Assembly (NCBI GenBank): GCA_949752735.1
Contig: OX457044.1
Location: 13,317,294 to 13,381,293 of the forward strand
Reading direction: 5' to 3'
DNA: 64,000 nt
Source: Lumbricus terrestris
Lineage: Eukaryota; Annelida; Clitellata; Crassiclitellata; Lumbricidae
Shown one piece after another: positions 59,501-63,054 of this stretch. The notes under the pieces were generated by a model. That model was not told the DNA's origin and did no database searches. It saw only the letters and a list, made by a program, of their open reading frames with translations. The position numbers were made by a program, and so were the translations under genes. The stretch's first letter is position 1. Every line of letters starts with the position of its first letter.

Positions 59501-60574
59501 AAGAAAATAAACGAGATGTAGAAGACTTATGCTAGCTTACATTTCATAGTCTTTACAGCTACATGTTCTGTAAGATCTCCTCGTGGATCTCGTAGAAGAG
59601 CAAGATAAACGCGCCCAAACTGACCTAAAAGATAAATTAACAAACACAAGTGATGCAACAGATCACAAAGTTGTTCTTACTTAAGATGGAAATGTGAAAT
59701 GGTAATTCTACTTTCTGAAGTGTGAACACGCATCAGAAAGTACAAAGAGCGAATGTGATGACATGTAGTTTTTACGCTTTCCATTTTTCTTCTTCATACT
59801 GAAAAATATGAAAATATTGACTACAGGTAAATGAGACACTTCAAGAAGGGCTACCACTATTTCTATTTAATTCTATTAGATGGGCGAATAGTCAATGATT
59901 ATTTGAACGTGTGATGAGCCAAATTTGAATCTTATTTACTTGTCTACTTTCTAATGCAGCATTCACTTGAAAGATAACACCTTTCGGTTCTTCCTTAGTA
60001 TATTACAACAGTTACCAAACAGTTGTTGGGTTACAACAGTTCAGTCGCTATAAAGTCGCACCAATCACTGCATGGAAACTTATGCTCTGGCAATGCCAGT
60101 CCCAAACCTGCAGAAAGGAGGAGGGTAACATTAGTCTTTGTTATGACACAGTGTTGTTACAGTTGCAAAACAGCAAATAACCATTATAAAGACTCCTTTA
60201 CGCATAAAACTTCAAATCTGCTATCAGCAGCAAATATATATCAAAGTCGCATAGATCCGAAAAAATTCATATGTCATACTGTACTATAAACATTGCTATT
60301 AAGAAAAATTTACTGTGCAGAATGTCACATAAAATCATGATGTAATATGTCATTCTGACAGTTGTATGCTGCATATTCAAAGGCAGAAAAATGTGTGTGC
60401 AAACATAAAAGAAGACTAATGATGCTTACAAATGCAAACACAGAATCATACCTTTGCCAATAATTCTTTCCAGATGCAGTCGATCTCTTTGAATGTACAT
60501 TTGCCGAATTGTTGCTTTCAATCGATCATTGAGTGGCAGTAGAGCCGTGCACCATCCATTCTCACATACCAGAC
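17330..60574 (-). CDS. Receptor tyrosine kinase of the MET/AXL clade, 3' part (seven exons)
   Basis: Minus-strand exons 60452-60574, 59541-59624, 50374-50558, 43265-43374, 39861-40026, 34422-34558 and 17330-17534 join in phase with GT/AG borders and give about 335 residues ending in a stop. In order they hold a juxtamembrane stretch, glycine loop (GKGQFG), VAVK lysine, [10 protein letters not shown] helix C, PMVILPFM hinge, HRDLAARNC catalytic loop, VADFGLS, a paired tyrosine (DYY), [17 protein letters not shown] and NRPSF. Established knowledge: [17 protein letters not shown]-like hinges and [14 protein letters not shown] are typical of the MET/RON and AXL/TYRO3/MER kinases, which phosphorylate tyrosines at the plasma membrane after ligand binding. 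The activation loop has MET-like length while the hinge reads like AXL, so I do not choose between them. All catalytic residues are present, so an active kinase is inferred. Extracellular and transmembrane exons are not in the window. The introns are 0.8 to 17 kb long and full of transposons. Confidence 0.93.
17905..18668 (-). pseudogene. CR1/L2-like LINE, 3' half (continues 20688-21130)
   Basis: Minus strand has [20 protein letters not shown], a form of the LHWLPIxxRIxFK motif, and [11 protein letters not shown]. The 3' end carries TTTATATAGCGCCATTC at 17917. It is interrupted at 18668 by a TIR element. Confidence 0.8.
18671..20685. mobile_element. TIR element with GGCCCCCCAGAAATT ends inserted in a LINE
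   Basis: The ends GGCCCCCCAGAAATTTGCG (left) and GGCCCCCCAGAAATTCGCG (right, reversed) are flanked by TA (18669-18670 and 20686-20687). Subterminal TTGCGC words are inverted at both sides. No transposase. It holds the mariner-like element 19382-20553, so three elements are stacked here. Confidence 0.82.
19382..20553. mobile_element. Mariner-like element, 1172 bp
   Basis: The left end is CAGGGTGCGCCAAAAAAAG and the right end, reversed, CTGGGTGCACCAAAAAAAAG, with TA on both sides. The inverted similarity extends through CCAATATCATGACCAAAAG. Two ~200-bp subterminal repeats around AACAGAACAAAAGTTATACC are seen on each side. A short eroded transposase piece lies at 20020-20120. Confidence 0.85.
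20688..21130 (-). pseudogene. CR1/L2-like LINE, RT palm (rest of 17905-18668)
   Basis: Minus strand reads [20 protein letters not shown], then [20 protein letters not shown]. These are degenerate [19 protein letters not shown] and W(I/F)xSYLxDRxQ motifs. The stops and a frame change before the PQGSVLGP region show it is dead. Confidence 0.85.
21131..22021. other. Unrecognised spacer
   Basis: 21380-21750 is more GC-rich than its surroundings, with open frames on both strands, but no known motif. It may be a decayed repeat. Confidence 0.4.
22022..22640 (-). pseudogene. RTE-like LINE C-terminal fragment
   Basis: Minus strand has [20 protein letters not shown] and [17 protein letters not shown], the GRxRxRWLDxI and DRxxWRxxVHxxA words of RTE-type LINEs. 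It is followed upstream by frame-shifted relatives of ESWTxxxxxxRRIEAFExR. Confidence 0.8.
22869..23119 (-). repeat. 3' LTR
   Basis: 251 bp. Along the stretches compared by eye it differs from the other LTR at one position (CCAATGTAA against CCAAAGTAA near 22937), which points to a recent insertion. Confidence 0.93.
23138..23953 (-). pseudogene. Gypsy integrase, C-terminal two thirds
   Basis: 271 codons. [39 protein letters not shown] and [10 protein letters not shown] are the second half of the DDE integrase core; the DN and the final Glu (GQSERA) are visible. [10 protein letters not shown] is the C-terminal chromatin/DNA-binding region. The frame continues upstream of the Met as IPEEL. The zinc finger and first catalytic Asp are missing because the deletion joins the primer-binding site to the middle of the integrase. 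It cannot act alone. A trans-mobilised or dead copy is the likely status. Confidence 0.93.
23983..24233 (-). repeat. 5' LTR
   Basis: 251 bp, starting TGTGATATAC on the minus strand and ending TTTATTACA immediately before the probable primer-binding site. Confidence 0.93.
24408..25199 (-). CDS. LINE reverse transcriptase thumb and C-terminus, shifted frame
   Basis: Continues the preceding ORF after a single shift near 25140. [70 protein letters not shown] and [14 protein letters not shown] are the usual CR1/L2 C-terminal words. The two frames overlap by about 100 bp and give the same peptide in the shared part only in different frames. This suggests a recent one-base indel or a sequencing error. 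Confidence 0.9.
   Translation of the reverse strand: MASESNSRKFLIPLFPSSNHTFSANSPVRNLGVIFDQHLSFSDHITQLSRTCFMHIRDLRRIRPMLDFKTASTIATSIVHAKLDYCNSLFLNIDITQINRLQAIQNALARAVTKTPKRHHITPVLKSLHWLKIPERIEYKVLSLTYNTLQSSQPFYLRQLFTIQPPRSTRSSSSITLLRPPITSSLKFANRSIAIAVPPLWNKLPPALRQTSDPSYELTKTPPLAISPQVFHSKLKTLLFQKSYPDSSSPYIPRHFNSKHHPP
25093..27945 (-). CDS. LINE ORF2-like protein: AP endonuclease and reverse transcriptase
   Basis: 950 codons. Residues 1-90 are hydrophobic-rich and end in GDIHANPGP (88-96), a 2A-like motif. Residues 105-172 are proline/alanine-rich, encoded by a (GGA)n tract. The AP endonuclease spans about 178-410: LNIRSL (183-188), TETW with the metal-binding Glu 214, GDFN (335-338), LDLIIT (375-380) and SDHYPI (398-403). 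The reverse transcriptase spans about 640-900: [43 protein letters not shown] and YADD (866-869). It nicks the target DNA and primes cDNA synthesis there. The frame is lost at the thumb, where the next frame (24408-25199) continues the protein. The start Met is uncertain. Confidence 0.93.
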   Translation of the reverse strand: MNLSIILLLVSLRIQTAHFIQFHPSSLSLTYIPFSPRHHNPAHFLTATQENGYMAHIPLPFFLAIRRKIQSQHRTHNSLFFILILLSGDIHANPGPINRCSASHSPPPTPYSVSTTTPAAAAAAAPPPPPPPPPPQPSCPLTAAAVSTATSPPPLPLLPPPPSPPPPSPPPTQDKNKFLLCSLNIRSLLHPAHAAEINDLSLSSHPPDLFALTETWFHSGTTHAQYQDCIPSGYHLYSTPRPSKLTTDRNTTGGGIAFLTREPSTVLDSPGYCFTSFECASITLKLPNSILTIFNVYRPPSSSSYSKPNSVFLQEFTNLLSTAATTPHEFLITGDFNIHVDNPSDSLAPDFLTLLSSTNLVQHVNFPTHSHNHTLDLIITSSLSRLSPNISFSFDTPSDHYPIFTQLNILPTPRPDPVSHSFRRISSINIEAFKHDLASSDLILNPPSSLDDLLSSYNTTLSMILDKHAPTITKSGSHSNNPWYNSYLQAFKSFRRRLERTYKRTHDPQLLSALKAATNKYHHLLAMAKKRFYSSLVQSRSCNPRLLWKTVNQLLHRNSSSPLPNSLPSSSIADSFCSFFSGKVTTIRLSLQSLLSKSTIDSPADTPSSTHDLPSSPPQSSLSAFSPTSESEVSNLLQSLPNKQCELDPIPTALLKECASIIVPIITQIINLSLSTGNFPLLFKHSLVTPLLKKPSLDKEILSNYRPVSNLSFISKLTERVVLSRINDYLTSNSLLNPNQSGFTKKHSTETLLTSLYNKLVSAISHQQVSCLCLLDVSAAFDTIDHNILLQRLSSCFGFTDTALLWIQSYLSSRTFSVKTLETSSQSRPLTCGVPQGSVLGPLLFILYTTPLSSLIKASTVDHHLYADDTQLFISFSPSSFSDSINNLLSVVTQITSWMTSNLLCLNPSKTEFILIGLREQLKKIPDPSISFFQPHFLRKFSCPKPRCNL
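27425..27600. repeat. (GGA)n/(GCA)n microsatellite in the LINE ORF
   Basis: Imperfect GGAGGA runs at 27431-27500 and 27541-27571, and GCAGCA at 27571-27590. On the coding strand they give the polyproline and polyalanine segment. The opposite frames give poly-Arg and poly-Leu shadows. Confidence 0.9.
28120..28590 (-). pseudogene. CR1-like LINE fragment, linker between endonuclease and RT
   Basis: Minus strand reads [11 protein letters not shown], stop, [20 protein letters not shown], then [17 protein letters not shown] and [13 protein letters not shown]. The NPKRLWxxIKxLLG and FxxKIxxI pattern is the segment before the fingers of CR1-type reverse transcriptases. It abuts the 5' end of the LINE above but belongs to another family. 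Confidence 0.65.
28640..28730. repeat. Short inverted repeat
   Basis: GAAGTTGTCCTTGATGG is followed by GACAACTTCAAGGACAACTTC, giving overlapping inverted copies of GAAGTTGTCC. It is probably a small rearrangement at a repeat border. Confidence 0.6.
28830..29380 (+). pseudogene. RTE-like LINE C-terminal fragment
   Basis: [40 protein letters not shown] and frame-shifted GRRWNDV text are the LLYGSETWTxxxxxxxxLEAFxxxxxRRIxxIxWxD region of RTE-type LINEs. An [17 protein letters not shown] end follows after stops. Confidence 0.8.
29380..29650 (-). pseudogene. RTE-like LINE C-terminal end
   Basis: Minus strand ends with [19 protein letters not shown] and a stop, the DRxxWRxxVHxATN end of RTE proteins. 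It lies head to head with the plus-strand fragment before it, giving two RTE pieces in opposite orientation. Confidence 0.75.
29651..30531. other. No recognisable feature
   Basis: 29973-30155 is open for 60 codons on the plus strand but matches nothing I know. There is no TIR. Confidence 0.5.
30544..32947 (-). pseudogene. RTE-like LINE with 12-bp target duplication, interrupted by a fold-back element
   Basis: The duplication GATTTAAATAAT lies at 30532-30543 and 32948-32959. The 3' tail is (ATC)n on the plus strand. Minus-strand text in order: [49 protein letters not shown], then the interruption (31727-32489), [49 protein letters not shown], and after a frame shift [27 protein letters not shown] and [10 protein letters not shown]. 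The FADD box and C-terminal words are those of RTE elements. No endonuclease domain remains, so it was 5'-truncated at insertion. Confidence 0.92.
31727..32489. mobile_element. Fold-back element 2 (763 bp, 9-bp duplication)
   Basis: The duplication GTGTTTCGG lies at 31718-31726 and 32490-32498, inside the RTE reverse transcriptase. The left end is GGCGCCGTAACAAATGCGCG and the right end, reversed, GGTGACCCGTCAAAAGCGCG. The arms (31733-31890 and 32380-32480) are arrays of GCGCGCAGACAAATG/ACAAAAGCGCGC units; the middle is AT-rich with no ORF. Confidence 0.93.
33240..33391 (+). mobile_element. CR1/L2-like LINE 3' end with (ATTAG)n tail
   Basis: GTGAGAAGCGCTTTACAAATG followed by ATTAGATTAGATTAGATTAG matches the structure of other LINE 3' ends here. 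It is preceded by eroded [19 protein letters not shown] coding text. Confidence 0.6.
33392..33666 (+). repeat. tRNA-derived SINE (family B)
   Basis: A head with GTTCAAGCCCC B-box-like text at 33450 is followed by CTTGGGCAAGTTGCTTACCC and GAAGGCAACGGGAAACCACC. It ends in CATCGTCATCATCAG and ATTAGACTAG, the last resembling its left flank. Its 5' part differs from the copy at 2721, while the 3' half is the same. Confidence 0.8.
33781..33826. repeat. Perfect 20-bp hairpin in the last kinase intron
   Basis: The arm at 33781-33800 (starting ATTTTAGACATT) is fully complementary to the arm at 33807-33826, with a 6-nt loop TGGCGG. No flanking duplication was recognised. Confidence 0.95.
34422..34558 (-). 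CDS. Kinase exon F: C-lobe helix F region
   Basis: 137 bp. The acceptor is TTTTTAG and the donor is GTGAGC. It encodes [38 protein letters not shown] and PTYCPDI, plus two bases of a Val codon. The WSFG Trp follows the SDV of exon [10 protein letters not shown] and PYPDV are close to the MET pattern. A second GT two bases earlier would break the frame with exon G, so the phase-2 donor was chosen. Confidence 0.94.
34875..36255. mobile_element. hAT-type non-autonomous transposon, 1381 bp
   Basis: The left end is CAGCGGTTCTCAACC and the right end GGTTGAGAACCACTG. The exact 8-bp duplication CATTACAA lies at 34867-34874 and 36256-36263. It is the same family as 2192-3789 in the opposite orientation. 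A ~130-bp direct duplication inside (34926-35060 and 35048-35185) repeats TTTCCAAAAGATGTACACAT. Confidence 0.93.
36290..37135 (-). pseudogene. RTE-like LINE, palm to C-terminus, 5'-truncated
   Basis: Minus strand reads [46 protein letters not shown]. After a frame shift near 36780 it continues [39 protein letters not shown] and [13 protein letters not shown]. It is the closest relative in the window of the element at 61590-63052. Truncated near 37135. Confidence 0.88.
37136..37874. other. No recognisable feature
   Basis: AT-rich. It includes direct repeats of AGAATAATATTTTATGTA-like text near 37640-37710. Confidence 0.5.
38530..38743 (+). repeat. tRNA-derived SINE (family A)
   Basis: A-box-like GTGGTGTAGTGAGTATG and B-box GGTTCGAATCC, a middle with GCTCAGCGCTTCGGCGTGAA, and an end with GTCGGGAGCGCCTCTGAG then GCTATAACAAGTGCACATAC. 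That end resembles the 3' end of the CR1/L2-like LINEs here. Confidence 0.88.
39058..39281 (-). repeat. tRNA-derived SINE (family A), inverted copy
   Basis: Reverse complement of the copy at 38530 with the same core and tail. The two copies lie about 315 bp apart in opposite orientation within one hAT element. Confidence 0.88.
39861..40026 (-). CDS. Kinase exon E: DFG, activation loop and APE
   Basis: 166 bp. The acceptor is CTTGACAG and the donor is GTAAG. It encodes [38 protein letters not shown] and [17 protein letters not shown]. The DFG Asp, the paired activation-loop tyrosines and the APE motif are all intact. The stretch between the two tyrosines and the PVRW motif is two residues longer than in AXL-type kinases and equal to MET-type ones (family knowledge). 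It ends in phase 0. Confidence 0.95.
40125..40421. repeat. 38-bp minisatellite, about 7.8 copies
   Basis: The unit begins GTATACAGACGTATCCCTTC and continues CCTGCATATGGATACAAA. Copies differ at one to three positions (GACG/GGCG, AAAG/AAGG). It starts 99 bp upstream of kinase exon E in transcript orientation, inside the intron. Confidence 0.97.
40430..40860 (-). pseudogene. RTE-like LINE C-terminal remnant
   Basis: Minus-strand frames contain [20 protein letters not shown] and GHVKGERRKE-like text. LKWYGHVxR is an RTE C-terminal word. The rest is too eroded to follow. Confidence 0.5.
41121..42415 (+). mobile_element. CR1/L2-like LINE, 5'-truncated, RT to 3' end
   Basis: An unbroken 410-codon frame: [111 protein letters not shown] and [15 protein letters not shown]. 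The 3' UTR ends with GAGCGCCTCTGAG, CTATATAAATG and (TGAA)n at 42387-42413. The fingers and the endonuclease are missing through 5' truncation. It is the best reference copy for the remnant at 1346-3903. Confidence 0.93.
42560..42780. mobile_element. MITE-like hairpin element
   Basis: About 80 bp at the left (AATAAGTGGGTTCAACATC to AGATGGTG) are repeated inverted at the right (CACCATCAGTCTATGATAG to CCCACTTATT). The exact ends and the target duplication are unclear. No ORF. Confidence 0.8.
43265..43374 (-). CDS. Kinase exon D: helix E and catalytic loop
   Basis: 110 bp. The acceptor is CTGCAG and the donor is GTAAG. It encodes [36 protein letters not shown] and two bases of the next Met codon. 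HRDLAARN holds the catalytic Asp and the metal-binding Asn. It enters in phase 0 and leaves in phase 2, which fits exon E. Confidence 0.95.
43760..44044. mobile_element. hAT-type MITE, 285 bp
   Basis: The ends CATGGGCGGAGACC and GTCTCCACCCATG are inverted. The exact 8-bp duplication GTGTGTAC lies at 43752-43759 and 44045-44052. Subterminal G-runs at the left and C-runs at the right. Confidence 0.88.
44480..44620 (-). repeat. SINE-like repeat (family C) fragment
   Basis: CGGTCGTCCACCACGCACTC and GTGTAGGTGGCGTGGTGGGC are the reverse complement of text at 63095-63170. Two copies of one dispersed repeat. Confidence 0.75.
44911..45222. mobile_element. Probable fold-back element 5, degenerate
   Basis: The left array has four GGACAATT(C/T)GGAGC-like units (44911-44968). 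A single degenerate inverted unit (CCGCTCGAATTG) lies at 45201-45212. The interior repeats, on the minus strand, GCTGATATGGAAGTTGGAG and ATTATGAAAATATT units that match the AGAAGCTGGATTAATGAAA blocks of fold-back element 1. Ends and duplication were not resolved. Confidence 0.6.
45400..45913. mobile_element. hAT-type fragment, right end
   Basis: Ends with CAAATCGTCAGGTGACTCCC and GGTTGAGAACCGCTG, the right end of the 2192-3789 family. The left end is missing. ACATTTAAAAACTAAAATGGC near 45650 matches 3590. Confidence 0.7.
46140..46429 (+). pseudogene. LINE C-terminal fragment
   Basis: [22 protein letters not shown] in plus-strand reading is the usual NxLP end of CR1/jockey LINEs, preceded by eroded LLxP text. 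Confidence 0.55.
46430..47024. mobile_element. hAT-type fragment, right half of the 34875 family
   Basis: Text from ATTTTATGAAATTGATACCC to AAAAAGGTTGAAAATCGCTG follows the right part of 34875-36255. Left end and duplication not found. With 45400-45913 it forms an inverted pair of hAT ends about 520 bp apart. Confidence 0.65.
47165..47206. repeat. (AT)n microsatellite
   Basis: Nearly pure TA run with one AATATA interruption. Confidence 0.95.
47215..47541 (+). CDS. Unrecognised 109-codon ORF
   Basis: Starts [19 protein letters not shown] and ends LHGQIEKLF. It contains [19 protein letters not shown] and a basic centre. I do not recognise it. It could be part of an old transposon protein or chance. 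No splice partner or TIR is evident, and it lies on the strand opposite to the kinase. Confidence 0.25.
47545..48645. other. No recognisable feature
   Basis: Kinase intron sequence without identifiable repeats or ORFs over 75 codons. Confidence 0.5.
48650..50170 (+). mobile_element. CR1-like LINE with unbroken 489-codon RT ORF, 5'-truncated
   Basis: The 489-codon frame 48691-50160 covers the whole reverse transcriptase and C-terminus: [146 protein letters not shown] and [20 protein letters not shown]. The catalytic YADD and preceding LDLSAAFD aspartates are intact. It has no endonuclease domain, so it cannot move alone. The absence of stops points to a young insertion. It lies antisense to the kinase in the intron between exons C and D. 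Confidence 0.93.
50374..50558 (-). CDS. Kinase exon C: helix C and hinge
   Basis: 185 bp. The acceptor AG lies at 50559-50560 and the donor is GTAATT. It encodes [57 protein letters not shown] and LNPDL. The Glu of LKEAV is the helix C glutamate that pairs with the VAVK lysine. ILPFM is the hinge, with Leu as likely gatekeeper. A LINE with an unbroken ORF ends only about 200 bp from this exon. Confidence 0.93.
51545..51782 (+). repeat. tRNA-derived SINE (family A)
   Basis: GGGGCGTGGTGGTGTAGTGG head, GTTCGAAACCACC B-box, GCTCAGCGCTTCAGCGTGAA core, GTCGGGAGCGCCTCTGAGTA and GCTATAACAAGTGCGCATAC tail, then an (AAAC)n end. Inserted in the LINE above. Confidence 0.9.
52730..53190 (+). other. Coding-like stretch inside fold-back element 3
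   Basis: A run of open frames on the plus strand: [60 protein letters not shown] (to a stop at 53005), then [20 protein letters not shown] and [13 protein letters not shown] in another frame. I do not recognise the protein. It could be captured host sequence, a remnant of the element's own gene, or chance. Confidence 0.35.
53279..53700 (-). pseudogene. LINE fragment inside fold-back element 3
   Basis: [20 protein letters not shown] and frame-shifted [12 protein letters not shown] text match the GLAPxYLxxLxxP region of CR1-type LINEs. Confidence 0.5.
53745..54070. repeat. Dispersed repeat shared with 16270-16590
   Basis: CACTTAAACTGACTCAGG, CACAGCGTTTATAACATTG and CATCTGGCCTCAAGTTTG correspond to the earlier copy with about one change in six. 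Confidence 0.65.
54219..54310 (-). mobile_element. CR1/L2-like LINE 3' tip
   Basis: ATTCATTCATTCATTTCAGG followed by CATTTATATAGCGCCTCTTC and CTCAGAAGCGTCCCGACCC is the reverse of the LINE 3' end at 42330-42415. Confidence 0.8.
55420..56605. mobile_element. Mariner-like element, left end missing
   Basis: The right end TTTTTATGGCCCACCCTG is followed by TA. The body matches 19382-20553 and 4178-5390 (ATAACTTTTGTTCTGTTTGA and CGTAAATATGAATTGTCTTT). A transposase remnant lies on the minus strand at 55500-55770 ([20 protein letters not shown], after NGPKSPDLN). Confidence 0.8.
55500..55770 (-). pseudogene. Mariner-like transposase C-terminal remnant
   Basis: [12 protein letters not shown] is the xPxSPDLNP motif with the third DDE/D residue, then stops, then [20 protein letters not shown] and [17 protein letters not shown]. 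Confidence 0.65.
56727..57695. mobile_element. Tc1-like element with ~240-bp inverted repeats
   Basis: The ends read TATAGGGTAACACGAAAGTT and TTTCGTGTCACCCTATA. Inverted similarity extends from 56727 to about 56970 and from about 57440 to 57695. The plus-strand interior has RSPDLSPI, a stop, and [11 protein letters not shown] (57195-57265), a broken SPDLNPIENLW motif of Tc1-type transposases. Only the last part of the transposase remains. Confidence 0.85.
57696..58250. other. No recognisable feature
   Basis: Kinase intron sequence; no motif recognised. Confidence 0.5.
58260..59135 (+). mobile_element. CR1/L2-like LINE 3' end split by fold-back element 4
   Basis: [24 protein letters not shown] text, then CTTTTTGCCCCTTTTCCACA and GTTGGGAGCACCTCTGA to 58413. 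After the insertion comes GAAGTTTCTCTTGAAGTAGC, GCTATATAAATTAACG and a GATTACGATTACA tail to about 59130. Same 3' tail family as 24255-28100. Confidence 0.8.
58414..59068. mobile_element. Fold-back element 4 (655 bp, 9-bp duplication)
   Basis: The duplication CACCTCTGA lies at 58405-58413 and 59069-59077. The left end is GGTGCTATCAAAAGGGCGAC and the right end, reversed, GATTCACTATCAAAAGGGCG. The arms (58420-58525 and 58925-59060) carry diverged TCAAAAGGGCGA units in opposite orientation. The AT-rich middle has no ORF over 65 codons that I can interpret. Confidence 0.9.
59232..59290 (+). mobile_element. CR1/L2-like LINE 3' tip
   Basis: CTCTGAGTAGTTTTTTCTTG and GGTGCTATATAAATGTCC then AAATGAAT, the last 60 bp of the 41121-42415 family. 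Confidence 0.75.
59352..59420 (-). mobile_element. LINE 3' tip with (AAGAT)n tail
   Basis: ATCTTATCTTATCTGACC and TTATAAAGCGCTTCTCGC on the plus strand are the reverse of a GAAGCGCTTTATAAATG end, like that at 33350. Confidence 0.6.
59541..59624 (-). CDS. Kinase exon B: glycine loop and ATP-binding lysine
   Basis: 84 bp. The acceptor is TTTTAG and the donor is GTAAGC. The exon completes [13 protein letters not shown], followed by [17 protein letters not shown]. The Lys in VAVK is the ATP-anchoring residue. It enters in phase 1 and leaves in phase 1, so the Tyr codon following MK is split with exon C. Confidence 0.93.
59640..60451. other. Intron between kinase exons A and B, upstream part; no repeat recognised
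   Basis: One of the few transposon-poor stretches. No ORF with a known motif. Confidence 0.5.
60452..60574 (-). CDS. Kinase exon A: juxtamembrane segment and start of glycine loop
   Basis: 123 bp. The acceptor is at the AG ending GGAATAG and the donor is GTATGA. It translates to a cysteine-containing start ([12 protein letters not shown]), then [19 protein letters not shown] and [11 protein letters not shown]. The exon ends after the first base of the second glycine-loop Gly codon (phase 1) and joins exon B exactly. LNDRLKATI before the kinase core resembles the juxtamembrane segment of AXL-type kinases. The 5' border is less certain than the 3' border because the preceding exon is not visible. 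Confidence 0.85.
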
Positions 60575-60653
60575 CTATTCCAAACAGAAATCATTCTCTC
60601 AGCAGACTTCTTGAATTACTATATTGGGATGAAAATGACATATTGACATGGTA

Positions 60654-61335
60654 TTATCATTATTATTATTATTGACTTTTTATATAACTCACCTTCAAGG
60701 TAATCTACTCAGAAGCATCCCCAGTCCAACAACAGGTAAATAAGGCATTTTTTAGGTGAGAAAAGAACAGAGTAGTGTGACCTCTAGGTACAAGGCGGAG
60801 CGGAACAGTGAGCCCATTTCAGGTCCACGAGCCAGCCACTGAGAAAGAGCGCTGCTGCATCATAGTAGTCCAAGAGTAAGGGGCCATAGCTCAGCTGATC
60901 AGTTGATTGGATGTCAGATCGCCGCTGGACACCAGAGGTTCATGCACCTGCAGAGTTTCTGCACGAACGCCATGCCAGACTAATGCAGAAACCCTATAGG
61001 TGATCTACTGTGGAATTGGAGGCCAGTGAAGTACATTCCTTATGTACTCCGTGACTTGGTTAAATTCAGGGATGCGACCTATAAGACGTGCTGCTGTGTG
61101 CAAAACTCAGTCAAGACGCCCAATCCGGATCGCCAGGAGCCCGACATAGTAGAGTACAAATGGCTGACTGATTCAAGCATTTCACACATAAATTACAAAT
61201 ATTCTGAGTTTTGAGCCGCTTTTTGAATGAAGGAAGTAAATTTGAGTAGTATGAGCAGTGGCAGAGTTTGACTTAAGACTCTCACTTCGACGATTCTTTT
61301 TATCATAATAGCCAGAGCAGGAGGTTGGAAATCCA
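60654..61335 (-). mobile_element. CR1/L2-like LINE 3' end, strongly eroded
   Basis: The (TTA)n tail at 60654-60673 is followed by TTTTATATAACTCACCTTCA and CTCAGAAGCATCCCC, the usual LINE end reversed. 61060-61330 has degenerate coding relatives of 15170-15430 (GAGTTTTGAGCCGCTTTTTG). Confidence 0.65.
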
Positions 61336-61589
61336 GTTCAGCCATAAAGTGAACTGAGACAGAATTTTGTTTTAAAAAAGCTGTGCCATGGCTTGGCAAC
61401 GAAATGAAGAGCTGAACTAACAAACTGGCTTGACAACCAACTGAAAAAACAAACTGAGTGCAAGGCAGAAGGATACACGCCATCGTATCAAAATTTGTTT
61501 GCTGAATTATTATAAAACATGTCAAAACACGTCATGTGCATGCATGTTTCTTTATTCATTGTTATTCACTACGTGTCATAATCATTCCG

Positions 61590-63052
61590 TAATAAATTTC
61601 AATTCTTCTTTAGGTTCTCTGCCCTTCGGCAGGTTCCAACCTCCAATGACGCCACTCCTCTCTGTGCTGCGCCTTTTCCTTCAGTTTGCTGTATCCGTTG
61701 ACCATCATTCCTCCGAGCATCATTTGCCGCGGTCTTCCTCTCCCTCTCTTTCCTTCCATTCTCCCTTCTATGATTTCTTTCAGGAGGGAGTCTCCTCTTA
61801 ACACGTGCCCAACCCAGTTCTTTTGTCTTTCTCTTATTGTTGTTATTAGCGATCGCTTTTCACCAACCATTTGCAGCACTTCCTCATTCGTTATATGATA
61901 CATCCAGCTCACCTTCTCCATCCTTCTCCAAATCCACATCTCGAAAGCCTCTAATTTCTTAATATCCTCCTTCTTGATGGTCCAGGTCTCCGACCCATGC
62001 AGTGCCACACTCCATACCAGTGTTTTGACCAGTCTTTTCTTTAAGCCTTTGTTTAATGCTCCTCTCAACAATTCTCCTCTTTTCGTGAATGCATCCTTTC
62101 CCATTGCTATTCTTCGTTTCATATCACTTTGGCACCTTGCATCTGTTGTTATCATGCTTCCCAAGTAACAGAAGCTCTTGACCTGTTCCACCTCCTCACC
62201 GTTGATTTTTATTTTCTCTTTTACTTCCTCCTCTTCTCGGCTTATCCTCATACTCTTTGTCTTTCCAATGTTTATTTTCATGTTGTATTTCCTTGAGGTC
62301 AGATTTAGTTTGTCCATCATCTTCTGTAGTCATTCCTGTGTCGTCGCCAACATTGCATGATCGTCAGCAAATCTTAAGGCCTTTATAAGTCTTCCTCCTA
62401 CTTTTACACCTTCTTCTGTGTCTTCCATTGCCTCCTGCATTAGTTCCTCTATATATATGTTGAAAAGAAGTGGTGATAGGGGGCACCCTTGTCTTACTCC
62501 CCTTCCAATTTCTCCTTCCTCTGAACACTCTCCGTCTATTCTGATCTTTACTTTCTGGTTCATGTAAAGATTTCCTATAAGCCTTCTGTCCTTCCAGTCG
62601 ATTCCTCTTCGTCTCAATGCACTCATCAGCTTTCTCCAATCTACCCTGTCAAATGCCTTTTCATAGTCCACAAAACAGATATAAACCTCTTGCCCATACT
62701 CTAGACTTCTTTCTGTCAGGACCCTCAGGGCTTCGATGGCGTCTCTTGTACCCCGACCTTTTCTGAACCCGAATTGATCCTCTCCTAATCCTTTATCAGT
62801 TTCTACCTTTGCCTGTATTCTTTTTGTTAGTATCTTTAGCATAACCCTAGCTGCATGTGGTAGCAAGCTAATTGTTCTGTAATCCTTACAAGTTGTTGCA
62901 TTGTTCTTCTTCTTTATGGGTATCATGATGGTCTGTAAGAAGTCCTCGGGCCACTTCCCAGTGTTATATATGTCTTGACATAATCTTATTAGCTCTCCTG
63001 TTGCTTTTTCTCCTAGAATCTTAAGAATTTCAGCTGGGATGTTATCTGCCCC
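61590..63052 (-). pseudogene. RTE-like LINE, palm to C-terminus, one in-frame stop
   Basis: Minus strand: GADNIPAEILKILGEKATGE, KDYRTISLLPHAARVMLKIL, LGEDQFGFRKGRGTRDAIE, CFVDYEKAFDRVDWRKLMSA, GVRQGCPLSPLLFNIYIEEL, LRFADDHAML, then TGA at 62330-62332. In the same frame it continues to [84 protein letters not shown] and EEWRHWRLEPAEGQ. Catalytic FADD and FVDYEKAFD are intact. The endonuclease is absent (5' truncation at 63052). It is one stop away from a continuous frame. Confidence 0.92.
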
Positions 63053-63054
63053 TT

